59,898 nt of DNA from Spirosoma validum (GTDB taxonomy: Bacteria; Bacteroidota; Bacteroidia; Cytophagales; Spirosomataceae), in assembly GCF_014699035.1 (NCBI RefSeq), contig NZ_JACXAA010000024.1, positions 1-59,898 on the forward strand, read 5' to 3'. Below, in pieces: positions 31,895 through 39,456 of this stretch (the stretch's first letter is position 1; each line of letters opens with the position of its first letter). The notes under the pieces were generated by a model. It had not been told where the DNA came from. It did no database searches and saw only the letters and a program-made list of their open reading frames with translations. The position numbers were made by a program, and so were the translations under genes.

Positions 31895-32983
31895 TTAGGC
31901 TGCCATAGGCGTAGCTATTTCAGGCTGTAGTAATACCGTAGTCTGAAGCGGAATGCGTTGGGTGCGTCGACGTAATAGGGCAATGGCTTCTTCATCACTA
32001 GCGAACGCTCCATTTACATTAACCATGTGCCGGGCCAGTACGTCGTACCGACCGCGCATCAACAGGAAGAAAATCTGCAGAAAATCTAATCCGTCGAAAA
32101 TAACAGCCTGGTTCTGTGCGTATTTATCGATTGTTTTCTGAAAAAATGTTGGATGCTCTGTCCAGTGCATGGCAGGCCGGATATGGTGACTAATGTGATA
32201 TCCATCGTTCCAGCACTTTTTGTTGTACTTCACATTAATGCACGTAATGCTGTTTTTATAAGCGTTACCCGGATCTTCAAAATCAACAAATGAGTGCTGA
32301 GTCCAGTTACCCACCATAGCGATCAGACGGTAAATAACGAGCGGCAATAAGAAAACCAGTACTACAGCGGGCCAGCTCACAAAGCACAACGCGACGCAGA
32401 CGATACCAAATACAATTTCCCCTTTCAAAGCGCGGGTAGCTAGTTTTGGGCGGTTTTTACGACGTAAATAATTCAACAAATTCCGTACACCAACTACAAA
32501 GAAACGACCGAAGTACGCTAAAAAGCTCCGAAAGCTATCGCGCTGGAACGTCATCGTACTGCTGTCGTCATCTTCAAGGTTATTTTCGGGATGGTGCATG
32601 CCAATGTGATGGCTATAATACGTTTCCGGCGTATGACCGAAGAATGGTGCTAATACCCAAGGCAGGTAATTATTCATCCCATCGTATTCCGATTTGAAAA
32701 ACTGCCGGTGACTTGTGCAATGCAGCATCAACCCGAATGGTCCTTTAAACACGAAATTGCTCACATAAAAATGGACGGCGGCCACTGTCCACCACATCCA
32801 GCCCGTTACGAACGGCATAAACAACAAGACACTTAGCGGAATCAGGATAAACGTAATGCGAAGGGTCAAATAGATGAAAGGGAGATCGCGTTCATCTTTG
32901 ATATACTGGAGGAAAAAGCGATCAAGTCGGCTATACTCGCGGGGTGTGAATGTAGGGTCCTGGATTGTGCTAAGTACCTTCAT
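31895..32983 (-). CDS. Membrane fatty acid desaturase-like protein
   Basis: 362 aa. The histidine boxes that bind the di-iron centre are His88-Cys-Thr-Ser-His92, His125-His126 ... His130-His131, and a late His-Ile-Ser-His-His segment. Four to six hydrophobic segments flank them. It probably introduces a double bond into acyl chains or hydroxylates a lipid. The ATG at 32981-32983 is chosen because an in-frame ATG at 33037 lies inside the terminator stem of the upstream gene. Confidence 0.88.
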   Translation of the reverse strand: MKVLSTIQDPTFTPREYSRLDRFFLQYIKDERDLPFIYLTLRITFILIPLSVLLFMPFVTGWMWWTVAAVHFYVSNFVFKGPFGLMLHCTSHRQFFKSEYDGMNNYLPWVLAPFFGHTPETYYSHHIGMHHPENNLEDDDSSTMTFQRDSFRSFLAYFGRFFVVGVRNLLNYLRRKNRPKLATRALKGEIVFGIVCVALCFVSWPAVVLVFLLPLVIYRLIAMVGNWTQHSFVDFEDPGNAYKNSITCINVKYNKKCWNDGYHISHHIRPAMHWTEHPTFFQKTIDKYAQNQAVIFDGLDFLQIFFLLMRGRYDVLARHMVNVNGAFASDEEAIALLRRRTQRIPLQTTVLLQPEIATPMAA

Positions 32984-33011
32984 GTAAATTTTACAGTGAT
33001 TTGAAAAGGTT

Positions 33012-33070
33012 ATAAAAAAAGGTTCGGACAGTTTCAATTGCGCGATGACAATCGAAACTGTCCGAACCTT
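33012..33070 (-). terminator. Strong intrinsic terminator of gnd
   Basis: A perfect 17-bp stem (33019-33035 with 33054-33070), with a further 4-bp stem in the loop, is followed on the minus strand by a run of seven T. It ends the gnd transcript before the desaturase gene. Confidence 0.92.
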
Positions 33071-33130
33071 CCTACAATGCTAACGAAAAAAATGGAATTA
33101 GATTGAACAAAACTCCATTACAACAGAATT

Positions 33131-34027
33131 TTATTTTTTCTCAACGGCATGACCACCAAACTCATTCCGTAATGCAGCGACTACTTTTCCCGTAAACGTA
33201 TCGTCCTGTAAGGAGCGGTACCGCATAATCAGAGAGAGCGCAATGACGGGGGTTGGTACGCCTAGATCGAGGGCTGTTTCGAGCGTCCATTTGCCTTCAC
33301 CAGACGAGAACATTTTTCCTTTGATCGACTCCAGTTTAGCGTCTTTGCTAAACGCGTCTTCAGTTAGCTCCATCAGCCAGCTTCGAATAACCGAACCGTG
33401 ATTCCACATTTTGGCAACGGCTTCGAAGTCCAGATCGAACTGACTCTTTTGCAATACTTCAAACCCCTCTGCAATGGACTGCATCATACCATATTCGATG
33501 CCGTTGTGAACCATTTTGGTAAAATGTCCACTACCAGCAGCGCCTGTATACAAATACCCGTCTTTTACTGAAATGTCCTGAAAGACACCATTCAACGGTT
33601 CAATAACGTCAGGATCGCCCCCTACCATCGTACAGGCGCCACTTAGGGCGCCACTGATGCCTCCACTAGTGCCACAATCCAGGAAACCAATGCCTTTTTC
33701 TTTCAGATAAGTATGGCGTCGGATCGAGTCTTTGTAATGCGAGTTACCGCCGTCGATCACTACGTCACCCGGCTGCATAAAGGCTAACAATTGCTCGATT
33801 ACATTATCGACTAACGGCCCGGCTGGAATCATCAGCCACAATACGCGCTTTTCGGGTAAATTCTTGTACAGATCTTCTAAGCTATTAACTCCTTGTGCGC
33901 CCTCCGTCCTAACTTCCGCAACTAACGTTTCGTTAATATCGTAGCCAACCACTGTATGGCCATGATCCATTAAATTTTTAACGAGGTTGAACCCCATCTT
34001 TCCCAGACCAATAAATCCAATGTGCAT
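33131..34027 (-). CDS. gnd: 6-phosphogluconate dehydrogenase, decarboxylating (short GndA/YqeC type)
   Basis: 298 aa, the length of the short form. It oxidises 6-phosphogluconate to ribulose 5-phosphate in the pentose phosphate pathway. The Rossmann motif Gly-Leu-Gly-Lys-Met-Gly is at 7-12, followed by the Asp-Gly-Gly-Asn-Ser motif and the catalytic Lys-Met-Val-His-Asn-Gly-Ile-Glu-Tyr segment. The ATG at 34025-34027 gives the conserved N-terminus. zwf is not in the window. Confidence 0.93.
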   Translation of the reverse strand: MHIGFIGLGKMGFNLVKNLMDHGHTVVGYDINETLVAEVRTEGAQGVNSLEDLYKNLPEKRVLWLMIPAGPLVDNVIEQLLAFMQPGDVVIDGGNSHYKDSIRRHTYLKEKGIGFLDCGTSGGISGALSGACTMVGGDPDVIEPLNGVFQDISVKDGYLYTGAAGSGHFTKMVHNGIEYGMMQSIAEGFEVLQKSQFDLDFEAVAKMWNHGSVIRSWLMELTEDAFSKDAKLESIKGKMFSSGEGKWTLETALDLGVPTPVIALSLIMRYRSLQDDTFTGKVVAALRNEFGGHAVEKK

Positions 34028-34101
34028 AATGATCAATGATTTAAGGAGTCAAATTGGTAATTTTTCCCAGTATGTCTCCTCGCGTGGTCGATAAAATATG
34101 A

Positions 34102-34458
34102 TTAAAAATTCCGATGCGGAAACAAACGATACCAAGCCAACGCCAGGGCTGCTCCCACCACTGTTCCAACACAGTCGGCAAAAAGGTCGATCCAGTCACC
34201 AGTACGGTTGACGGGTAACGCGTATTGTAGTAACTCAATGAGTCCTCCAAAAAGAAACCCAGCAATAAGCACACTGTTTAACCGAAACCCAGATAATATC
34301 CATAAGAGAGAAAAAGGGGCGAATATGACGACATGCATGAGCTTATCATTAATGTCTGTTACCGGTCCTGGCAGTTGAGGCAGGGGTGTCAGGCAACCAA
34401 TCAGCATAACAATCGTCCAGATGATAGCCAGACCACGTAGTATAATAGAATACTTCAT
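34102..34458 (-). CDS. VanZ-like membrane protein
   Basis: 118 aa with four hydrophobic segments. Conserved VanZ positions are Asp-Lys-Leu-Met-His, Gly-Leu-Ile-Glu-Leu-Leu-Gln and Gly-Asp-Trp-Ile-Asp-Leu-x-Ala-Asp. The function is not established. In Bacteroidota a VanZ-like gene often lies near gcvH and sprA (from memory), and here it follows gldF by 8 bases on the same strand, so the two are probably co-transcribed. Confidence 0.88.
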   Translation of the reverse strand: MKYSIILRGLAIIWTIVMLIGCLTPLPQLPGPVTDINDKLMHVVIFAPFSLLWILSGFRLNSVLIAGFLFGGLIELLQYALPVNRTGDWIDLFADCVGTVVGAALALAWYRLFPHRNF

Positions 34459-34466
34459 TCGAGTTC

Positions 34467-35192
34467 TTATTTCGTCAGAGTAAGTCTCTGAACCGTAAGC
34501 AGCAGAAAAAAAACGAGTAGGCTAAGGAGATAAATAACGTTACGTGAGTCAATCACTCCCCGACCGAGCGCCCGGTACTGCTCATCCAGAGCAAACGAAG
34601 CTAAGTAATACGATACACTGCTCAAAACCGATAGGCCTGCCAGTGCACTTAGGCCAACGTAAAACAAAAAGCAGAAAAAGACGCCCAGTACAAAAGCTAC
34701 GACCTGATTATCATTGAGCGAGGAAGCCCATAAGCCAATCGCCACAAAAACACCCGCCAGCAAGACCAGACCGATGTATGAGCCAAACACGCTCGCCGAG
34801 TCAATATTGCCGGTAGGCGAACCGAGTTGGTACAACGTTACGTAGTAAATTAATGTTGGCAGGAGTGTCAGGATAACCAGTAACCAGCTCGCCAGAAATT
34901 TTCCGCCTACTACCCCCCACCGGCTGACGGGCTTGGTTAACAACCATTCGAGCGTGCCCGTTCGCACTTCATCAGCAATGGAGCGCATCGTAACGGCGGG
35001 CACCAGAAATAACATGACATAGGGCGTCAGATTAAAAAACGTACCCATATCAGCATACCCGTTTTCGAGTAGGCTTGTATCAGGAAACACCCAAAGCATC
35101 AAGCCAATAGCGGTCAGAAACACGCCCATAATAATATAGGCAATGGGCGACGAGAAAAACTGATTGATCTCTTTACGAAAGATGGCCAGCAC
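34467..35192 (-). CDS. gldF: Gliding motility ABC transporter permease GldF
   Basis: 241 aa with six transmembrane helices. The N-terminus (Ile-Phe-Arg-Lys-Glu-Ile-Asn-Gln-Phe-Phe-Ser-Ser-Pro) and the Glu-Val-Arg-Thr-Gly-Thr-Leu-Glu segment are typical of GldF and other ABC-2 permeases. GldF works with GldA (ATPase) and GldG in flavobacterial gliding. Neither of those is in this window. The start codon is GTG. Confidence 0.88.
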   Translation of the reverse strand: MLAIFRKEINQFFSSPIAYIIMGVFLTAIGLMLWVFPDTSLLENGYADMGTFFNLTPYVMLFLVPAVTMRSIADEVRTGTLEWLLTKPVSRWGVVGGKFLASWLLVILTLLPTLIYYVTLYQLGSPTGNIDSASVFGSYIGLVLLAGVFVAIGLWASSLNDNQVVAFVLGVFFCFLFYVGLSALAGLSVLSSVSYYLASFALDEQYRALGRGVIDSRNVIYLLSLLVFFLLLTVQRLTLTK

Positions 35193-35245
35193 AGGAAGTG
35201 GTTGCAGTTTACTATTTATTTCCGTGGTGTGTAGTCAGCTGTCGT

Positions 35246-35253
35246 CAAAATTA
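35246..35253 (-). promoter_or_regulatory. Candidate -7 promoter element of gldF
   Basis: TAATTTTG on the minus strand matches TAnnTTTG exactly, 54 bases upstream of the gldF GTG. No -33 TTTG was found at normal spacing. Confidence 0.4.
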
Positions 35254-35303
35254 CTTTCGTCGGGACGAACATGATCAACTAACGACAAACACCAGAAACT
35301 TTC

Positions 35304-35825
35304 TTACTCAAACGGATTGGACTTGTTCCGGCGTATGAATGCCGCAATAATTAACGAAAGCAGAAGGCCCATAATGATCGTACCAAACACCCCGGCAATG
35401 AACGTAAACCCAGGCGATTGAAACTTTTGGGAGATTTCCATGGCCTGGTCAATCTGTTCGTCCGATAATTTCCCTTGCTCCTCCAGCTTTTCACGAGCCT
35501 GCTCAAACGCTCGTTGCTGAACGGTAGGATCAATCACAACATTGTAAAACGTATTGAAGGCCGATGAAATCAATCCAGCTACGGCCGACAAAAGTGCACC
35601 TACACTTATTCCCTCACCGTAACTCATGTATCCCTCATTCAATGATCGGAAATCGCGCATTGCCAGCACCAAACAACCAATCATTACGACAGCCGTTACG
35701 ACACTGGCCAGTGGATTAGAAGCCTGATCAGTCAAGTACATGACCAGGGTAATTATCAATAGTCCAAGACCGAGAATAGCTCCCCATTTCAGGGCAGTGC
35801 GGGCAGTAGACGGTTTTTGGTTCAT
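35304..35825 (-). CDS. DUF4199 domain membrane protein
   Basis: 173 aa with four hydrophobic segments and a charged, Glu/Gln-rich stretch at about 105-133. The pattern of a paired helix, Met-x-x-Phe-Arg and Leu-Asn-x-Gly-Tyr-Met-x-Tyr-Gly-Glu-Gly matches DUF4199 (PF13858), a Bacteroidota-specific membrane family of unknown function. A second DUF4199-like gene lies 23 bases upstream. Confidence 0.85.
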   Translation of the reverse strand: MNQKPSTARTALKWGAILGLGLLIITLVMYLTDQASNPLASVVTAVVMIGCLVLAMRDFRSLNEGYMSYGEGISVGALLSAVAGLISSAFNTFYNVVIDPTVQQRAFEQAREKLEEQGKLSDEQIDQAMEISQKFQSPGFTFIAGVFGTIIMGLLLSLIIAAFIRRNKSNPFE

Positions 35826-35848
35826 CGCTCTAAATCGGGTGGGTTACG

Positions 35849-36400
35849 TTATTGCAAAACACTATAATCCTGTTTGCGGAAAATAAGGGAAATAATCAGC
35901 ACAGGCAATACGGCCAGCGCAGTCTTTTTGGTCAGTTCGTCGGGCAGCAGAATGGAGGGCTGCATCGCCAGCACTTTGTTCCATTGCTCAGCAAACGTTT
36001 CGGGGCCAAACTGATCGGTGATTTGCTTTTTTCCATCCAGCAGAAGTTTCTTGGAATTCGTTACGTATTCCGTGAAAACACCCGGATCAATCTGCGTGAC
36101 GAAAAAATAAATAAGCCATCCGGTCACTAAAGCTGCGATGGTATTCAGCACGTAACCAATCGTTAATCCTTCCCATAAATGCAGCCGTCCGTGACCGACA
36201 TACTTCCGGTAGTACCAAACGGTCCCGATCATTACGATGATATGAATACCATAGTCAAGCACACGAATATTTCCCAGCGCTGGTATGCCTAAGAAATACA
36301 AACCTAGAAAATACAGGAAACATAACACCCCCGTTAGTAGACCGGCCAGAAGCGGAAACTTCAACAAGGGATGAGAAAAATACTCAAGGATACGCTTCAT
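35849..36400 (-). CDS. Second DUF4199-like membrane protein
   Basis: 183 aa with four hydrophobic segments and the same order of motifs as its neighbour (a Tyr-Arg-Lys-Tyr turn, then Leu-Trp-Glu-Gly-Leu-Thr-Ile-Gly), so it is probably a diverged paralogue. Its ATG overlaps the end of the dihydroorotase-like gene by 4 bases, showing translational coupling. Confidence 0.75.
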   Translation of the reverse strand: MKRILEYFSHPLLKFPLLAGLLTGVLCFLYFLGLYFLGIPALGNIRVLDYGIHIIVMIGTVWYYRKYVGHGRLHLWEGLTIGYVLNTIAALVTGWLIYFFVTQIDPGVFTEYVTNSKKLLLDGKKQITDQFGPETFAEQWNKVLAMQPSILLPDELTKKTALAVLPVLIISLIFRKQDYSVLQ

Positions 36401-37710
36401 AGAGCTGAATTAAATTGTCCGTGATGGACGGTTCCGATCACACGACCGGTAAGGGTCTGACCCAGAAATGGTGAATTTTTTGACTTAGAGCGTGTTCGCT
36501 CGTACAGCCATGTGCCAGCGGGATCAAAAAGAGTTAGGCACGCAGGTTTCCCCTCGGCAATCAGCGCGGCAGGCAGTCGCAGAATCTGTCGGGGATTACG
36601 GGTGAGTTTCTGGATGAGCTGCGCTAATGGGAGCTCCCGATTATAGGTAATAGCGGCAGCAAATACCGTTTCCAGGCCAATCATGCCAAACTCTGCCTGA
36701 TCGAATTCCAGATTTTTACTTTCGGCATCCTGCGGCATATGATCCGACACAATGGCGTCGATCGTGTCATCGGCCAGACCCGCCCATAGAGCCGCTACGT
36801 CGTCTGGAGACCGGAACGGTGGACTGACTTTCAGATTCGTATCAAAGCTGGCCAACGCTGAATCATCAAAAACCAGTTGATGCGCTGCTACGTCACAACT
36901 AACGGGCATACCCTGCTTTTTCGCCTGCCGGATCAGTTCAACCGACCGCGCTGACGAGATGGTAGAGAAGTGAAGAGCAGAGGGTAGTATGACCTCTCCA
37001 CCCGATGCCCCATGCCCCATGCCCTCTGCCCCTATTACATACTCAAGCAGCCGCAAATCGCGCTCGACAATCAGTTCCTCGGCTAAAGCAGGTATGCCTT
37101 TTAGTCCTAACAACGTACTCTGGACACCCTCGTGCATCTGACCAAAACGTGTCAGCAAGGCTTCTTCGGGCCGGTTCATAAGCAACCCGTTGATGGGCTG
37201 CAGGTACTGTAAGGTTTTGAGTAATAAATCAGGATTCTGAAGAGGATGCGTACCATCGGAAAACGCAACGGCCCCCGCATGGTGCAGATCAAGCATTTCC
37301 GTAAAATCCTCACCCTCCCCTTTCTTCGTGACGGCAGCGATGACGTGAACACTCACGGGCTGCCCTTCGGCCATCCGCCGAACGTAACCCAGTGTACCTT
37401 TGGCGTCTACAACCGGCTGCGTATTGGGTAGTACGGCAATGTCCGTGAAACCACCCGCTGCTGCTGCCAGACAAACACTGGTCAACTCTTCTTTATGTTC
37501 ATAGCCTGGGTCCTGAGCCGATACGCGCAAGTCTACCCAACCCGGTGATACGTGCAGATTATCAGCTTCAATCTCACGAACACGATCGCTCACGTCCAGA
37601 TTAATACCGATTTGGCTGATGAGCCCATTGTCGACCAGAATATCAACGATCTGTCCATCAAACGACGAAGCAGTATCAACAACACGAGCAGAACGGATAA
37701 GAGTTTTCAT
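36397..37710 (-). CDS. Dihydroorotase-like protein lacking metal ligands
   Basis: 437 aa, amidohydrolase fold of class I dihydroorotase (PyrC). The expected Asp-x-His-x-His metal motif reads Asp-Leu-Arg-Val-Ser. The His-Ala-Glu-Asp equivalent reads Asn-Arg-Pro-Glu-Glu, and the later Asp-His-x-Pro-His reads Asp-His-Met-Pro-Gln. The enzyme is therefore probably inactive or works differently. Homologues with the same loss are common in Bacteroidota, from memory. A repeat-derived insertion of about 20 residues (codons at about 36965-37034) lies before His-Phe-Ser. The ATG at 37708-37710 is used. Confidence 0.8.
   Translation of the reverse strand: MKTLIRSARVVDTASSFDGQIVDILVDNGLISQIGINLDVSDRVREIEADNLHVSPGWVDLRVSAQDPGYEHKEELTSVCLAAAAGGFTDIAVLPNTQPVVDAKGTLGYVRRMAEGQPVSVHVIAAVTKKGEGEDFTEMLDLHHAGAVAFSDGTHPLQNPDLLLKTLQYLQPINGLLMNRPEEALLTRFGQMHEGVQSTLLGLKGIPALAEELIVERDLRLLEYVIGAEGMGHGASGGEVILPSALHFSTISSARSVELIRQAKKQGMPVSCDVAAHQLVFDDSALASFDTNLKVSPPFRSPDDVAALWAGLADDTIDAIVSDHMPQDAESKNLEFDQAEFGMIGLETVFAAAITYNRELPLAQLIQKLTRNPRQILRLPAALIAEGKPACLTLFDPAGTWLYERTRSKSKNSPFLGQTLTGRVIGTVHHGQFNSAL
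36977..37029. repeat. Low-complexity repeat insertion within the dihydroorotase-like gene
   Basis: GCAGAGGG (36977-36984) and CCCTCTGC (37022-37029) are inverted ends around tandem ATGCCCC units (37005-37025). In the minus-strand reading frame it encodes Gly/Ala/Met/His-rich residues absent from the family's usual sequence. A related G-rich string is in mutB at 23428-23460. Confidence 0.65.
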
Positions 37711-37778
37711 AAATAACATCCCTCAACTTTTGGCAGGCGAAAGGACGAGGACGTCGGCTATTGCCGAACAATAATTCT

Positions 37779-37804
37779 AAAAAAAAGGCCCCTCTCGGAG
37801 CCTT
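37779..37804 (-). terminator. Intrinsic terminator of gcvH
   Basis: AAGGC/GCCTT with an inner CC/GG pair and a TCTC loop is followed on the minus strand by a T6 or longer run (complement of 37779-37784). It lies 20 bases after the gcvH stop. Confidence 0.75.
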
Positions 37805-37824
37805 GTATTAAAAAAATGAATGAA

Positions 37825-38208
37825 TCAGGCACCTACCAATTCCTGGTATGCATCAGCCGTTAGCAATCCTTCCTTTTGCGACTCATCGGCGGGTTTCAGT
37901 CGTATGATCCAGCCTTCGCCATACGGATCGCTATTCAGCAATTCGGGGCTTTTTTCAATGACTGGATTGAGTTCCAGAATTTCGCCTTCGATCGGCAAAA
38001 ACAGATCCGATACGGTTTTGACGGCTTCAACGGCGCCGAACACATCGCCTTTCGCCAGCGACTGACCAACGGTCGTCACGTCGATGTAAATAATATCGCC
38101 CAATTCGTGCTGAGCAAATTCAGTAATGCCAATCACGGCTGTACCATCGTCTTCTATCCGAATCCACTCGTGATCCTCTGTATAGCTCAGTTCTGCGGGA
38201 AAATTCAT
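37825..38208 (-). CDS. gcvH: Glycine cleavage system H protein
   Basis: 127 aa lipoyl-carrier protein that shuttles the aminomethyl group between the P, T and L proteins. The lipoylation site is Lys64 in Glu-Ala-Val-Lys-Thr-Val-Ser, and the flanking beta-sandwich is complete. gcvP and gcvT are not in the window. Association of gcvH with sprA is common in Bacteroidota (from memory). Here an aldo/keto reductase gene separates them. Confidence 0.96.
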   Translation of the reverse strand: MNFPAELSYTEDHEWIRIEDDGTAVIGITEFAQHELGDIIYIDVTTVGQSLAKGDVFGAVEAVKTVSDLFLPIEGEILELNPVIEKSPELLNSDPYGEGWIIRLKPADESQKEGLLTADAYQELVGA

Positions 38209-38335
38209 TCTAGGGGTCGTTTATGATGGTCACAAAAATACGGCACATCAGGCCGTTTTGCAAACGGTATCGAGATCGATCATTCGTTACGTTAGAAAGC
38301 GAGTCCTTACGACTCTCCAACGTAGTGACGGGTAA

Positions 38336-39394
38336 TCACTTGGTTGCGGCCGACTGACCCGGATTAAAATTATATGCACCAAACCGATCACCACTCTGCC
38401 GCTCAATCATCCATTGCGGATACGGCTTAGCTGTAGCGCTTACCTCATCCAGTTTTTTTAGCTGATCCGTTGTCAGGCTCAGATCGGCAGCGCTGATATT
38501 GTCCAGCAGTTGTTCGGTATTTTTAGCACCAATGATTACGCTGGTTATACCTGGCTTGGCGAGTACCCAAGCTAGTGCAATTCGGGCTACGGATACGCTG
38601 TGAGCGTCAGCAATGGGCTGCATCGCTTCGATGATGTCATAAGCTCTTTCCTGATTGACGGGTGGAAAATCGAAATTCATCCGACGCGAATCATCCGCAG
38701 GTTTATTATCCCGTGTGTATTTTCCCGACAGAAAACCGCCAGCCAGTGGACTCCATGGCAGAATCGCCATCTGCTGATCCTGCACCATCGGCACGATTTC
38801 GTTTTCGAGATCGCGCCCAGCAATAGAGTAGTAGTTCTGGGTCGATATGAATTTGGTCCAGCCGTTTTTCTCAGCTATGCCATTGGCTTTCATAATCTGC
38901 CAGGCTGCTAAGTTCGAACAGCCGATGTAACGTACTTTCCCGCTTCGCACTACGTCCTCCAGACCGCGCATGGTTTCTTCCAGAGGAGTGATCGGGTCAA
39001 ATCCGTGAATCTGATACAAATCGACGTGATCCAGTTGCAGACGCTTCAGGCTACCTTCGAGTTGCTGCATAATCTGGAGCCGACCCAACCCTACCTGGTT
39101 TTTGCCTTCGCCCATACGGCCACGGACTTTCGTAGCAATCACAAGCTCATCGCGCGATAGCCCGAGCGACTTGATTGACTCGCCCAGTAGCTTTTCCGAT
39201 TCACCAAACGAATAAACATTCGCGGTATCGATAAAATTGATACCATGATCGATGGCTGTTTTAACGATGTCGTTAACCTCGTTCTGTGGTAACTCGCCGA
39301 TGGCTTTCCAATGGCCGCTACCGCCAAACGTCATGGTGCCCAGGCAAATTTCGGAGACCAATACACCAGTATTCCCGAGTGGGTGATACTTCAT
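38336..39394 (-). CDS. Aldo/keto reductase
   Basis: 352 aa, (beta/alpha)8 NADPH-dependent oxidoreductase. Catalytic residues are Asp (Asp-Thr-Ala-Asn), Tyr (Asn-Val-Tyr-Ser), Lys (Ala-Thr-Lys-Val) and His (Tyr-Gln-Ile-His). The C-terminal cofactor site includes Ile-Ile-Gly-Ala-Lys-Asn. The substrate is unknown. It is on the same strand as sprA, 62 bases downstream of it. Confidence 0.93.
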   Translation of the reverse strand: MKYHPLGNTGVLVSEICLGTMTFGGSGHWKAIGELPQNEVNDIVKTAIDHGINFIDTANVYSFGESEKLLGESIKSLGLSRDELVIATKVRGRMGEGKNQVGLGRLQIMQQLEGSLKRLQLDHVDLYQIHGFDPITPLEETMRGLEDVVRSGKVRYIGCSNLAAWQIMKANGIAEKNGWTKFISTQNYYSIAGRDLENEIVPMVQDQQMAILPWSPLAGGFLSGKYTRDNKPADDSRRMNFDFPPVNQERAYDIIEAMQPIADAHSVSVARIALAWVLAKPGITSVIIGAKNTEQLLDNISAADLSLTTDQLKKLDEVSATAKPYPQWMIERQSGDRFGAYNFNPGQSAATK

Positions 39395-39456
39395 AATCTG
39401 ACTAATTAGGTTTCAGATTAATTAACTGGTTCGCCAAGGTATTGTTACTACCCGTC

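Noticed and set aside
32984..33037. N-terminal extension of the desaturase gene
   Set aside because: It would require translation through the terminator stem of gnd; the ATG at 32983 gives a normal N-terminus.
34505..34512. A8 run inside gldF as a possible slippage site
   Set aside because: It lies near the 3' end of the gene in a Phe/Leu-rich helix, where T-rich codons are expected, and a shift would yield no meaningful product.
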